DNA of 64,000 nucleotides from Novosphingobium sp. EMRT-2 (GTDB taxonomy: Bacteria > Pseudomonadota > Alphaproteobacteria > Sphingomonadales > Sphingomonadaceae): positions 558,001-622,000 of the forward strand of contig NZ_CP039697.1 of assembly GCF_005145025.1 (NCBI RefSeq). Direction: 5' to 3'. Positions 45,012 to 53,991 of this stretch are shown in pieces. How positions within the stretch are numbered: the first letter of the stretch is position 1; each line of letters starts with the position of its first letter. The notes under the pieces were generated by a model. That model saw nothing but the letters and a program-made list of their open reading frames with translations, ran no database searches and had not been told where the DNA came from. The position numbers were made by a program, and so were the translations under genes.

Positions 45012-46292
45012 ATGTCGTTGCCGCAGATCATCGTTCTGGGTGCTGGACTTGGGGGCACCATCGCCGCCTATGAAATCCGCGATGCCGTGAAGGGCAAGGC
45101 GCAGGTCATGGTGGTCAACGACCAGGACGACTACTGGTTCGTGCCGTCGAACCCGTGGGTTGCGGTGCGGTGGCGCGAACCGGACGCGATCAAGGTGCAT
45201 CTGCCGCCGATCATGGCCAGGAAAGGCATCGGGTTCACCTCCGTCGGAGCGCGTCGCGTCCACCCTGCCGAAAACCGCGTCGAGCTGAACGACGGAACCT
45301 CGCTGCTTTACGACTATCTTGTTATCGCGACCGGCCCCGAACTGGCGTTCGATGAAATCGAGGGCCTCGGCCCCGATGGCTTCACCCAGTCGGTCTGCCG
45401 CACCGACCACGCGGCCCACGCGGCCGACGCCTTCGACCGCTTCTGCGAAAACCCCCGGCCGATCGTGGTCGGCGCGGCGCAGGGCGCTTCCTGCTACGGC
45501 CCGGCTTACGAATTCGCCCTCATCCTCGATACCGAACTGCGCCGCCGCAAGATCCGCGATCAGGTGCCGATGACCTACGTCAGCCCGGAACCCTACGTCG
45601 GCCATCTCGGGCTCGACGGGGTGGGCGACACCAAGACGCTGCTGGAGAGCGAACTGCGCGATCGGCACATCAAGTGGATCACCAGCGCTCGCATCACCAA
45701 GGTGGAAGAGGGCACGATGCATGTGGAAGAGGTGGCGGACGACGGCTCGGTCAGGTCGGCTCATGCGCTGCCTTTCGGCTATTCGATGATCCTGCCGGCC
45801 TTTCGCGGCGTTGCCGCCGTGCAGGGGATCGAGGGGCTGACCAATCCGCGCGGCTTCATCCTTGCCGACAAGCACCAGCGTAATCCCACGTTCCGCAACG
45901 TCTATTCGCTGGGCGTATGCGTCGCGATTCCGCCCGTCGGCCCCACACCGGTGCCGGTGGGCGTGCCGAAGACCGGGTTCATGATCGAATCGATGGTCAC
46001 TGCGATCGCGCGGAACCTTGCGCTCGAACTGGCTGGCAAGGAGCCGGTCGAGGAAGCGACCTGGAACGCCGTGTGCCTTGCCGACTTCGGCGATGGCGGG
46101 GTTGCCTTCGTCGCCCAGCCGCAGATTCCGCCGCGCAATCTCAACTGGTCGTCAAGCGGGAAGTGGGTGCACCTCGCCAAGATCGGGTTCGAGAAATACT
46201 TCCTGCACAAGGTCCGTCGCGGCACCAGCGAGCCGTTCTACGAAAAGCTGGCCATGCACGCGCTCGGCATCCGCAAGCTGCGTTTCAAATAA
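45012..46292 (+). CDS. sqr: sulfide:quinone oxidoreductase
   Basis: A 426-residue FAD-dependent membrane-associated oxidoreductase of the two-dinucleotide-binding-domain family, oxidising sulfide and passing electrons to quinone. The N-terminal GxGxxG is VLGAGLGGTIAAYE. The three catalytic cysteines of type I SQR are in place: Cys129 (TQSVCRTD), Cys161 (GAAQGASCYGPAYEF) and Cys355 (WNAVCLADFGDGG), compared with 128, 160 and 356 in Acidithiobacillus. GVCVAIPPVGPTPVPVG near 301 is another typical stretch. It starts the plus-strand arm of the module and is followed by DUF2892 and TolC genes. Confidence 0.93.
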   Translation: MSLPQIIVLGAGLGGTIAAYEIRDAVKGKAQVMVVNDQDDYWFVPSNPWVAVRWREPDAIKVHLPPIMARKGIGFTSVGARRVHPAENRVELNDGTSLLYDYLVIATGPELAFDEIEGLGPDGFTQSVCRTDHAAHAADAFDRFCENPRPIVVGAAQGASCYGPAYEFALILDTELRRRKIRDQVPMTYVSPEPYVGHLGLDGVGDTKTLLESELRDRHIKWITSARITKVEEGTMHVEEVADDGSVRSAHALPFGYSMILPAFRGVAAVQGIEGLTNPRGFILADKHQRNPTFRNVYSLGVCVAIPPVGPTPVPVGVPKTGFMIESMVTAIARNLALELAGKEPVEEATWNAVCLADFGDGGVAFVAQPQIPPRNLNWSSSGKWVHLAKIGFEKYFLHKVRRGTSEPFYEKLAMHALGIRKLRFK

Positions 46293-46304
46293 GGGAGAGG
46301 TGCG

Positions 46305-46508
46305 ATGACGCTTGATTCAGCGGTTTTCCGTTTCGCCGGAGTGGTCGTGCTCGCCAGTCTTGCCCTGGCCCATTGGGTTCACCCCGGTTTCCTCTGGCTG
46401 ACGGCCTTTGCCGGCGCGAACATGTTTCAGGCCAGCTTCACCGGCTTTTGCCCTGCGGCCATGATCTTCAAGAAGCTGGGGATCAGGCCCGGCAGCTCCT
46501 TCAACTGA
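46305..46508 (+). CDS. DUF2892-family small inner-membrane protein
   Basis: A 67-residue protein with two hydrophobic helices and the family motif ANMFQASFTGFCPAAMIF, ending KKLGIRPG. DUF2892 domains occur alone or fused to rhodanese and are frequent beside sulfide:quinone oxidoreductases. The single Cys in FCPA is conserved in the family. It lies 12 bp after sqr and 12 bp before tolC. Confidence 0.85.
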   Translation: MTLDSAVFRFAGVVVLASLALAHWVHPGFLWLTAFAGANMFQASFTGFCPAAMIFKKLGIRPGSSFN

Positions 46509-46520
46509 CGCAGGTGTGAC

Positions 46521-47828
46521 ATGCCTCGCCTGATGCCGCCCAGGTTGCTCTCCTCCCTGCCTTCGGCCCTATCCTTGCCGCTGTCCTGTCTGCTCTCCTG
46601 CGCCGTGGCCGTACCCCCAGCCATGGCGCAGGACCTCGCCGCCGCCATCGCCGATGCCCTCGCCAACGCACCCGTGCTGGCCGAGGCCAATGCGGGCGAG
46701 GCGGCGGCGAAAGCCCGGCTGGATCGGGCGCGGGCGGAAAGCAACCCGCTCCTGCGGGTCGAAGGATCCTATGGCGCGGGCCGGATCGACAACGGCGGCT
46801 TTTTCGGGATCACGGCGGACAATGTGAATCCGCTGGCACTGCAGGCCACGGCGGAACTGCCGCTCTATGCGGGTGGGCGGGTGTCGTCCGCCATCGATCA
46901 GGCGCGTGGCGGTGCGGCGATGGCGCACTTCGGCGCCGAACAGGCGCGGCTGCAGACCATCGTCACGGCTGTCGGCACCTATACCGAGGTGTTGACGGCC
47001 CGAAAGCTCGAGGCGCGCTATGGCCAGCTCGTCCAGGAACTGACGGAAACCGAGCGCCAGGCGGGGCTGCGCTTCCGGGCGGGCGAAATCGCGAGTTCGG
47101 ACCTCGCCCAGACGCGGGCCAGGAAGGCCGAGGCCGATGCGGGTTTCGCGCAGGCGCAAGGCCGGCGGATGTCCGCGGAAGCGGCCTACCAGCGTCTTAC
47201 CGGGAAACCGGCGGGCGATCTGGCGCCGCTTGCCGAGCCGCCGGCCGTGCCGCCGACGCTCGACGAAGCCATGGACATGGCCCGCGCATCCAATCCCGCA
47301 CTGCACCAGGCGCAAGCGGGCGTCGATGTCGCGCGGGCCGGCACCCGTTCGGCGCGGGCCGATGGTATGCCGACGGTGGGCGCCTTTGCCGAAGCCGGGC
47401 ATGTGCGAGACCAATTCTTCCCCGGCTACAAGGCCGATACGGTCGCCGTGGGCATCAGGGGACGCTGGACCCTGTGGGCGGGTGGGCGCGTATCGTCGCA
47501 GGTCCGCGCCGCCGATGCCGATCTCGACGCCAGCGAGGCGCGGTTGCGTCAGGCAGAACAGGCGCTCGAGGGCATGGTCATCGATGCGTGGCAGGGCCTG
47601 GCGACCGCGCGGCGCATGACGGAGGCTTCCCGGCTGCGCCGCGATGCGGCCACGGAAGCGCTGCGCGGGACGCAACTGGAAGCGCGCGTGGGCGCCAAGC
47701 CGCCGCTGGCTGTGCTCGACGCCGAACGCGAGGCCATCGAGGCCGAAGCCGCCCTTCTGCAGGCAGAAGGCATGCAGACCGTGGCGGCATGGCGGCTCAA
47801 CGCCCTGACCGGGAATATCGCGCCATAG
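46521..47828 (+). CDS. TolC-family outer membrane channel
   Basis: A 435-residue outer-membrane factor. A long signal peptide ends near AMAQD (about residue 36), followed by two tandem alpha-helical/strand repeats: NPLLRVEGSYGAGRIDNGG, LYAGGRVSSAIDQARGG, then LWAGGRVSSQVRAADADLDA near 320. The paired AGGRVSS elements are the repeat symmetry of TolC. With the divergent adaptor and RND pump it should complete a tripartite exporter, though the gene is co-transcribed with sqr. Confidence 0.9.
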   Translation: MPRLMPPRLLSSLPSALSLPLSCLLSCAVAVPPAMAQDLAAAIADALANAPVLAEANAGEAAAKARLDRARAESNPLLRVEGSYGAGRIDNGGFFGITADNVNPLALQATAELPLYAGGRVSSAIDQARGGAAMAHFGAEQARLQTIVTAVGTYTEVLTARKLEARYGQLVQELTETERQAGLRFRAGEIASSDLAQTRARKAEADAGFAQAQGRRMSAEAAYQRLTGKPAGDLAPLAEPPAVPPTLDEAMDMARASNPALHQAQAGVDVARAGTRSARADGMPTVGAFAEAGHVRDQFFPGYKADTVAVGIRGRWTLWAGGRVSSQVRAADADLDASEARLRQAEQALEGMVIDAWQGLATARRMTEASRLRRDAATEALRGTQLEARVGAKPPLAVLDAEREAIEAEAALLQAEGMQTVAAWRLNALTGNIAP

Positions 47829-47860
47829 CTTGCCATCGGGCCGCGGCCTTCGGAATAGGG

Positions 47861-47889
47861 GCCGGCGGCATCCGTGGAATACCGCCGGC
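47861..47889. terminator. hairpin between converging tolC and NDH-2-like genes
   Basis: GCCGGCGG (47861-47868) and CCGCCGGC (47882-47889) pair perfectly around a 13-nt loop. No strong T run follows on either strand, so it may act as a weak bidirectional terminator or only as an mRNA end structure. Confidence 0.45.
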
Positions 47890-47898
47890 TTGCGGACA

Positions 47899-49107
47899 TC
47901 AGGGCACGATCACGTAGTCGGGGTTGGCGACGGCGAACACGGCGTCGCGATCGGCTGCGGGCGGGTAGATCCACACGCGGTTGATCTCCTGCTTGATCGC
48001 CTTGGCCGCTTCACGCGTGATCCGCACCTGCCGGTCCCAGCCTTCGGTGTAGAGCGCGCCCCAGTCGCCCAGGTCGACGCAGGTCACGTACTTGGGCTGG
48101 CTGTAGGGATGCAGCGGCAGGCCGACCAGTTCGGCGGCGGCGTTGTGCCCCGCCACGCGCCCCAGGCTCAGCGCGTGCTGGCACGACATCGGGGCGACAT
48201 TGCCGTCATCGTCCGTGCCGGCGTGCACCGTATCGCCCGTCACGAACACGCCCGGCGCGGCGGGTGCGCGCAGATAGGCATCGCCGACGACGCGGCCGAT
48301 CGCGTCATGTTCGCCGGGGATCTGCGCGGCCAGCGGACTGGCGCGCATGCCCGCGGTCCACACGACGGTATTGGTCGCGATCCGTTCGCCGGAGGAGAGG
48401 ACCACGGCGTCCGCCTCGATCGCGGTGACCCGCACGCCTGTCCGCGTTTCGACGCCGTTGAAGGCCAGCGCTTCGGCGAGATGGGGCTGCGCCTCGTCTC
48501 CCAGCGATCCGCCGGGGCGATCCGCCGTGTCGATCAGGATGACGCGGAAGTTCGCCTTGTCGCCCAGCGCGGCGCGCAGCCGGATCGGCATTTCCGTGGC
48601 CGCCTCGAAGCCGGTCAGCCCGCCGCCGGCGACGACGACGGTATTGCGCGCCTCCGTCTCGGGCTGGTCGGGCAGTGCCTTCAGATGCGCGTCCAGCGCG
48701 TGGGCGGTGGCGACCTGGTCGGTATCGAACGCATAGCGGTCAAGGCCGGGAACGTCCGGGCGGAACAGCTGGCTGCCAGCGGCGAGAACGAAGCGGTCAT
48801 AGGCGATCGTCTCGCGTTCCCCGTCGCCTCGCGCCACGGTGATGGTGCGGCCATTGGCATCGATGGTCTCGACGCGGCCGGCAATGTGCCGTGCGCCCAC
48901 GGCGGCGAGCAGCGCGCCGACGTCGGGATTCATGTTGTCGAGCACGGCTTCGTAGAGGCGCGGGCGGATGATGAGGGCGGGGGTGGGCGAGACGACGATC
49001 ACCTCCACGTCCTGTTGCCTGCCGGCAAGCGAAATGGCGCGGCTGGCGGACAGGGCTGCCCAGACACCGGCAAATCCGGTTCCGGCGATCACGATCTTCT
49101 GGGTCAT
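47899..49107 (-). CDS. NAD(P)/FAD-dependent oxidoreductase, type II NADH dehydrogenase-like
   Basis: A 402-residue flavoprotein with the N-terminal FAD motif VIAGTGFAGVWAALSA, YDRFVLAAGSQ near 105, NAD-binding VVVAGGGLTGFEAATEMP near 158, TVVWTAGMRASPLA near 245 and FVTGDTVHAG near 285. The layout fits NDH-2, which passes NADH electrons to quinone without pumping protons. The ATG at 49107 (GGAGAAAT upstream) is used; the longer frame is GC-rich leader. It lies after the Rrf2 gene on the same strand with a 160-bp gap, so control by that regulator is plausible. A relative of SQR with another donor is the alternative. Confidence 0.85.
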   Translation of the reverse strand: MTQKIVIAGTGFAGVWAALSASRAISLAGRQQDVEVIVVSPTPALIIRPRLYEAVLDNMNPDVGALLAAVGARHIAGRVETIDANGRTITVARGDGERETIAYDRFVLAAGSQLFRPDVPGLDRYAFDTDQVATAHALDAHLKALPDQPETEARNTVVVAGGGLTGFEAATEMPIRLRAALGDKANFRVILIDTADRPGGSLGDEAQPHLAEALAFNGVETRTGVRVTAIEADAVVLSSGERIATNTVVWTAGMRASPLAAQIPGEHDAIGRVVGDAYLRAPAAPGVFVTGDTVHAGTDDDGNVAPMSCQHALSLGRVAGHNAAAELVGLPLHPYSQPKYVTCVDLGDWGALYTEGWDRQVRITREAAKAIKQEINRVWIYPPAADRDAVFAVANPDYVIVP

Positions 49108-49267
49108 GGCATTTCTCCTTCTGTTGCTTTTTGCCGGGCGCGCTTCATCGTCCCGCAACGCCGCAGAGGGATGGCGTGCAGGCGCTTTCCCGGCGCGGCC
49201 CGGCAAAGGGGGCCGAGAAAAGACGTTCAGGTGGGGAAGGGGGAGGGCGCCGCGCGGGCGCGCCCGT

Positions 49268-49810
49268 TTAGTCCGGCACGTCGCGCGCCGGCCTGCCGCT
49301 CTTCGCGGTGCGGCCGGTCAGGCGTCCGTCGATCCAGGTGCTGACTTCGGAAAAGAATGCGGGTGGAGCCTTGCGGCCGAAGCGCCCGGCGACGGCGCTC
49401 AGCGTCTGCGCGGCCAGCGCATCGCGCATGGCCTTTTCCGCCTGCAGCATCACCGCATGGATCGCGCAGACGCCGTCCAATGCCCAGTCGGGCGCATCGC
49501 CGCCGAACACGGCGCAGCGGCCGCGCACTTCCTGGCAGTCGAACAGCGGCTTGGCGCCCTCGATGGCATCGACGATATCGAGAAAGGTGATCGCATCGGC
49601 CGGCCGCGCCAGCAGGTAGCCGCCGCGCACGCCTTCGCTGGCCTTCACGATCCCGGCCTTTTCCAGTTTCGGGAAGATCTTGGCGAGGAAGCTGGCGGAA
49701 ACGCCCTGCAATTCGGCAAGATCGCGGCTGCTCATCGGCCGGTCTTCGTTGCCGACGAGCAGCAGCAGGCAATGGATGCCGTATTCGACGCTGGTGGTGA
49801 TATGTGCCAT
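49268..49810 (-). CDS. Rrf2-family transcriptional regulator with three-cysteine Fe-S motif
   Basis: A 180-residue winged-helix regulator. The HTH is in RDLAELQGVSASFLAKIFPK near residue 29-48, with KASEGVRGGYLLARP as wing. Cys92, Cys99 and Cys115 form a C-x6-C-x15-C set resembling the [2Fe-2S]/[4Fe-4S] ligands of IscR, NsrR and RirA, so iron, NO or redox sensing is likely. The start is placed at the ATG at 49810; an upstream in-frame ATG at 49846 would add MTHEHGLGKSVF. Both starts fall within or next to a perfect 13-bp inverted repeat (49808-49840). Confidence 0.9.
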   Translation of the reverse strand: MAHITTSVEYGIHCLLLLVGNEDRPMSSRDLAELQGVSASFLAKIFPKLEKAGIVKASEGVRGGYLLARPADAITFLDIVDAIEGAKPLFDCQEVRGRCAVFGGDAPDWALDGVCAIHAVMLQAEKAMRDALAAQTLSAVAGRFGRKAPPAFFSEVSTWIDGRLTGRTAKSGRPARDVPD

Positions 49811-49840
49811 GAACACGGACTTACCGAGTCCGTGTTCATG
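49808..49840. promoter_or_regulatory. perfect 13-bp inverted repeat spanning the rrf2 start codon
   Basis: CATGAACACGGAC (49808-49820) is exactly inverted as GTCCGTGTTCATG (49828-49840) across 7 nt. The left arm contains the rrf2 start codon. It could be an autoregulatory operator or, in the mRNA, a hairpin masking translation. A smaller palindrome GACTA-ATA-TAGTC lies upstream at 49859-49871. Confidence 0.6.
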
Positions 49841-49891
49841 GGTCAAGTTAAAAAAAAAGACTAATATAGTCTGCGATATTCTTGCCAGCGT

Positions 49892-51586
49892 TCACGGCGC
49901 CAGATAGGCCTCCTTGCCGGCAATGATCGTGCGCAGCACGCGGGTCGCGTGGATCTGGTGCGGATCGATGGCGAAGATGTCGCGGTCGATCACCACGAGA
50001 TCGGCTTGCCGCCCCGCTTCGATCGTGCCGATCCGGTCGCCCAGGCCGATTTGGCGCGCGGCGTTGGCGGTCATCAGGCGCAGGGCTTCGGCCACGCTCA
50101 CCTTCTGGCCGGGGGCGAGCGTTTCGCCGCCGCCGCCCGGCGCTTCGCGCGTCACCAGAGTCTCGATCGCCAGCCACGGCGACATCGACGGCACCACTGG
50201 CCAGTCCGAACCGAGCACCACGCGGTCCCCGGCATCGATCGCGTCGCGGACCGGGGTGAAGCGGGCCATGCGGTCGGGGCCGACCGAGCGGATCACGTCG
50301 CGCACCGGCGGGCTGGGGAACCAGATGTAGGGCGAGAATTCGAAGGTAGCGGTCAAGGCGCGGGCGCGCTGGATATCGGCTGGCGTCACGAAATTGGCGT
50401 GGGCGATCTCGTGATGCGGGCCATAGGGGCCGTTGGCCTTGCGCGCCGCGGCCACCGCGTCGAGCGCGGCGCTGACCGAACCGTCGCCCGCCGCGTGGAG
50501 CTTCACGACCAGCCCTGCCGCATCGTAGCGCGCGACCTTTGCGCCGATCTCGCCCGGCGCGTAGAGCAGCGAACCCTTTGCCCGGGCCGCATCGCCGAAC
50601 GCCGCCGCGTCGGCATAGGGTTCCAGCATCGCGGCCGTGTGCGAATCCGTGGGCACGCCATCGAGGATCATCTTGACGCAGCCCATTTCCAGACCCGGCC
50701 GGGCATAGCGATGGCGCTGGGCGATCAGTGCCTGGTCGCGGTCCCACATGCAGGCGCGCACGTGTTGCGCCAGTCCGCCCGCGTCGGCGAGCCGGGCATA
50801 GACGCGCGCGTTGGTGGTGGCGAGCAGCGCTTCCTCGTAGGCGGTAATGCCCTGCGCCAGCATCGCCTTGCTGGCTGTCCGCAGCGCTTCGACGCGATCG
50901 TCCTCGCTGGGGGCCGGCACTGTGTTGAGCAGCGCGATGGCGGCATTTTCGCGCAGCACGCCGGTCGGTTCGCCCTTGCCGTCGCGCTCGATCACGCCGC
51001 CCGCCGGGTTGGGCGTGGCGCGCGTGATCCCGGCGGCCTTTAGCGCCGCGGAATTGGCCCACACGCTGTGCAGGCTGATGTCGTGGAGCACGACCGGCGT
51101 CGTCGGCGCGACCGCATCGAGCAGGCGCTTGTGCGGCGGCGTCCTGCCCATGGAGGAGGCGTCCCACTGCCCGCCCGTGATCCAGGCGCCGGGGCGCGCC
51201 GCGCCCGCGCAGGCCTTGACCGTGCGCGTGATCGTGGCAGCGTCGGCCCCTTGCGGAAAGCGGCAGTCGCGGGCCTGCAACCCGGCGTCGACCGCGTGGA
51301 CATGCATGTCGATCAGGCCGGGCAGCACCGTCATGCCCTTGAGATCGACGATCCGCGTTTCGCTGGCGCGATGCGCCTTGACCTCGCTTTCGCTCCCTAC
51401 CGCGACGATCGTGCCCTGCGCGATGGCGATGTCGGTCTGCCAGCCGGCGGGCGTGGCGACATGGCCATGCGTGTAGATCACCTCGGCCGGAACCGGCGGT
51501 GCCGTGCCGATGGCGTCCTGGAACTGGGCCGAAGCCGGGCTGGCGATCACGGTGGCCAGCGCGATGGCGAGCGGAAGTCTGGACAT
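49892..51586 (-). CDS. amidohydrolase family protein (YtcJ-like, exported)
   Basis: A 564-residue metal-dependent hydrolase with a signal peptide (about 1-21, ending ASAQF). The HxH is in PGLIDMHVHAVD near residue 93; later landmarks are VVKLHAAGDGSVS near 365, HHEIAHANFVTP near 395 and the C-terminal VVLGSDWPVVPSMSP near 465, the usual YtcJ pattern. It lies 70 bp behind a TonB receptor gene on the same strand, so receptor and hydrolase probably form one operon that imports and cleaves the same compound. Substrate unknown. Confidence 0.9.
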   Translation of the reverse strand: MSRLPLAIALATVIASPASAQFQDAIGTAPPVPAEVIYTHGHVATPAGWQTDIAIAQGTIVAVGSESEVKAHRASETRIVDLKGMTVLPGLIDMHVHAVDAGLQARDCRFPQGADAATITRTVKACAGAARPGAWITGGQWDASSMGRTPPHKRLLDAVAPTTPVVLHDISLHSVWANSAALKAAGITRATPNPAGGVIERDGKGEPTGVLRENAAIALLNTVPAPSEDDRVEALRTASKAMLAQGITAYEEALLATTNARVYARLADAGGLAQHVRACMWDRDQALIAQRHRYARPGLEMGCVKMILDGVPTDSHTAAMLEPYADAAAFGDAARAKGSLLYAPGEIGAKVARYDAAGLVVKLHAAGDGSVSAALDAVAAARKANGPYGPHHEIAHANFVTPADIQRARALTATFEFSPYIWFPSPPVRDVIRSVGPDRMARFTPVRDAIDAGDRVVLGSDWPVVPSMSPWLAIETLVTREAPGGGGETLAPGQKVSVAEALRLMTANAARQIGLGDRIGTIEAGRQADLVVIDRDIFAIDPHQIHATRVLRTIIAGKEAYLAP

Positions 51587-51656
51587 GGGGCGGCGAATCC
51601 TTGTGGTCGGAGAATTTCAGGGGGGCGGACCGGCGGCGTGTGCCGCCGGCCGGCCA

Positions 51657-53810
51657 TCAGAAGCGCGTGGTCATCTCGATGCCGTAGGTGCGCGGCGGCG
51701 CCCAGCGCACCAGCCGTTCGGCGAACGGCGCGAGGTAGAACGAGTAGTCGCGGTAGCGGTTGTCGAACAGGTTGCGGCCGAACAGGGCGATCGTCAGCCG
51801 GTCGCCGGCGAAGCTGTAGCCCAACCGCCCGTTGACCAGCACGTAGCCGGGCAGCCGGCCGTCGGGCGTGTTGGTCGCCTCGTAGTAGATGCCGCTCCGC
51901 CACGACAGGTCCAGCCGTCCGGTCAGGTGCCCGTCGCCAAGCGGTTGCGTCACTTGCGCGCCGGCGTTGAGCGAGAGCTTGGGCACGAACGGCAGGCGCT
52001 GCCCGGCGCAGTTCGTGGCCGGGGCACAGCCGGGGAAATCGGCATAAGTCGCGTCGGTATAGCCCGCGCCCGCGTTGAGTTCGAGCGCGCGCACCGGCCG
52101 GGCGGTGACTTCCACTTCGAAGCCCTTGATATGCGCTGCCGCCGCATTGCGGATCTGGAAGGCCGCGCCGACCAGCGCGGATACCTGCAGGTCCTTGTAG
52201 TCGGTGTAGAAGCCCGCCGCGTTGATGCGCAGCTTGTGGTCGAACAGATCGGACTTGATGCCCGCCTCGAACGACCACGCCTTTTCCGGGCCGAAGCTGA
52301 TGTCGGTGCTGCCGACGATGTCCGGGTTGAAGCCGCCGCTCTTGAAGCCGCGCGCGGCGCTGACATAGAGGCGGGTGTCCGGCACGACTTCGTAGGACAC
52401 GCTGGCGTTGCCCGAAAGGTTGCTGTCCTTGCGGTGCAGGCGCGCGGACAGGTTCGGCAGCGGCACGAACGAGGAATTGGTCTGGTCGAACACCAGATCC
52501 TTGCTCTCGGTGTTGATGCGCAGGCCGCCGCTGATCGTCAGGCCCGGCAGCGGCCGCCAGTTGGCGCTGGCGAACGCGGCATAGGCATTGGTCCTGAGGT
52601 TCGAGATGCTGGAGATCGCGCCGATGAAGGCGGCCGGTCCCGGCGGGCCGTTGACCGTGGTGGCGCGGTTGGCGTCGGCATCCTGGTGCAGGTAGTACAG
52701 GCCGATCAGGTAATCGATCTTGCCGCCCGTGGGCGAAGCCAGCCGCAGTTCCTGCGTGAACTGGCGGGCGCGGTCCTGAAAGTCGGACGTGGACAGCGGG
52801 ATCGGGCGGGCGTCGTCATCGTCGATCAGGCGTGATCGATTGTCGCCATAGGCGCTGATCGAGGTGACCGTGAAGCCGCCGACGTGCCAGTCGAGGTTGA
52901 GGTTGGTGCTCCAGATCTCGCGGCTCTGCAGGCTGGGATGGTCCTGCGAGACGGTGTAAGGATCGGTGAAGTAGCCCGGCAGCCCGGCAAGACCGCCGGA
53001 AGTGTTGTCGGCCACCTGGCCCAGCAGCAGCCGGTCGGCCTGCTTGAGCCAGCTTCCCGAAAGCGCGACTTCCAGCGTCTCGGTCGGCTTCCACAGCAGG
53101 CCGCCGCGCAGCGACTTGCGGTTGAGGTTGTTGAGCTTCGACCCGTCGAACAGGTTGGTGATGTAGCCATCGCGCGTGGCGATGGAGCCGGCGATCTTCA
53201 CGCCCAGCCGGTCGGTGACGATCGGCGCCGTGGCGAACAGGCTGGCCTCGATCGTGCCCAGGTTGCCAAAGGCGGTGCGCGTGTTGGCCTCGATGCCGTC
53301 AAGGCTCGGCTTGCGCGTGGTGATGTTGATCGCGCCCGCCGTGGTATTGCGCCCGAACAGCGTGCCCTGCGGCCCGCGCAGCACTTCCAGCGTGGCGATG
53401 TCGGGCAGTTCCTGGTCCGCCGCATTGGGGCGCACCGTCAGCACGCCGTCGACATAGACGCCAAGCCCGCTGTCGAAGCCGATGTTGCGCGTCTGCGAAA
53501 CGATGCCGCGAATGCCCATCGCGCCGAGCACCGAACCGCCACCGTCTTGAGTAAGGTTGGGAACCGAGCCGACCAGGTCGCCCACGCGCGCCACGCCGCG
53601 CTGCTGCAGCGCCGCGCCGGTCAGCGCGGTGATCGAGATCGGCACGCTCTGCACATTTTCCTGCCGCTTGCGCGCGACGACGACAATGGTGTCGAGCGCG
53701 CCGCTATCCTGCGCGCCGGTCTCCGCCGGTTCGGCGGCAAGGGCGGGCGAGGCCGCGATTCCGGCTGCGCAGATGGCGAGCAGCGCCGCGCCGCGATGGG
53801 TTCCCCACAT
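51657..53810 (-). CDS. TonB-dependent receptor
   Basis: A 717-residue outer-membrane receptor with a signal peptide (about 1-25, ending ALA), TonB box region DTIVVVARKRQENVQSVP, plug motifs SVPNLTQDGGGSVLGAMG and LEVLRGPQGTLFGRNTTAGA, and a barrel ending YGIEMTTRF. The ATG at 53810 is chosen since it begins the signal peptide; sequence further upstream overlaps the divergent regulator. It is upstream of the amidohydrolase gene and divergent from a LuxR-type regulator. Confidence 0.93.
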   Translation of the reverse strand: MWGTHRGAALLAICAAGIAASPALAAEPAETGAQDSGALDTIVVVARKRQENVQSVPISITALTGAALQQRGVARVGDLVGSVPNLTQDGGGSVLGAMGIRGIVSQTRNIGFDSGLGVYVDGVLTVRPNAADQELPDIATLEVLRGPQGTLFGRNTTAGAINITTRKPSLDGIEANTRTAFGNLGTIEASLFATAPIVTDRLGVKIAGSIATRDGYITNLFDGSKLNNLNRKSLRGGLLWKPTETLEVALSGSWLKQADRLLLGQVADNTSGGLAGLPGYFTDPYTVSQDHPSLQSREIWSTNLNLDWHVGGFTVTSISAYGDNRSRLIDDDDARPIPLSTSDFQDRARQFTQELRLASPTGGKIDYLIGLYYLHQDADANRATTVNGPPGPAAFIGAISSISNLRTNAYAAFASANWRPLPGLTISGGLRINTESKDLVFDQTNSSFVPLPNLSARLHRKDSNLSGNASVSYEVVPDTRLYVSAARGFKSGGFNPDIVGSTDISFGPEKAWSFEAGIKSDLFDHKLRINAAGFYTDYKDLQVSALVGAAFQIRNAAAAHIKGFEVEVTARPVRALELNAGAGYTDATYADFPGCAPATNCAGQRLPFVPKLSLNAGAQVTQPLGDGHLTGRLDLSWRSGIYYEATNTPDGRLPGYVLVNGRLGYSFAGDRLTIALFGRNLFDNRYRDYSFYLAPFAERLVRWAPPRTYGIEMTTRF

Positions 53811-53841
53811 GATAAAGCTCCCTGTTGTGTGTTCGTTGATC

Positions 53842-53880
53842 GGGCGATGATGGGAACCGGCAATGGGCGCGGCATCGCCC
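53842..53880. promoter_or_regulatory. inverted repeat between TBDR and LuxR-type regulator
   Basis: GGGCGATG (53842-53849) and CATCGCCC (53873-53880) are perfectly inverted across 23 nt in the 181-bp divergent region. The position upstream of both genes fits a regulator site. It is also long enough to be a chance match in GC-rich DNA, so confidence is modest. Confidence 0.35.
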
Positions 53881-53991
53881 ATTTGCGGTACGCGCTGTGC
53901 AATTTCGGCAAGAATTGTCACAAAGGCGGACGCTAGGCCTTGCCATCGCCCGCCGCCGCCAACACCATGCCCCGTTGCCTTTGTCGGGGGT

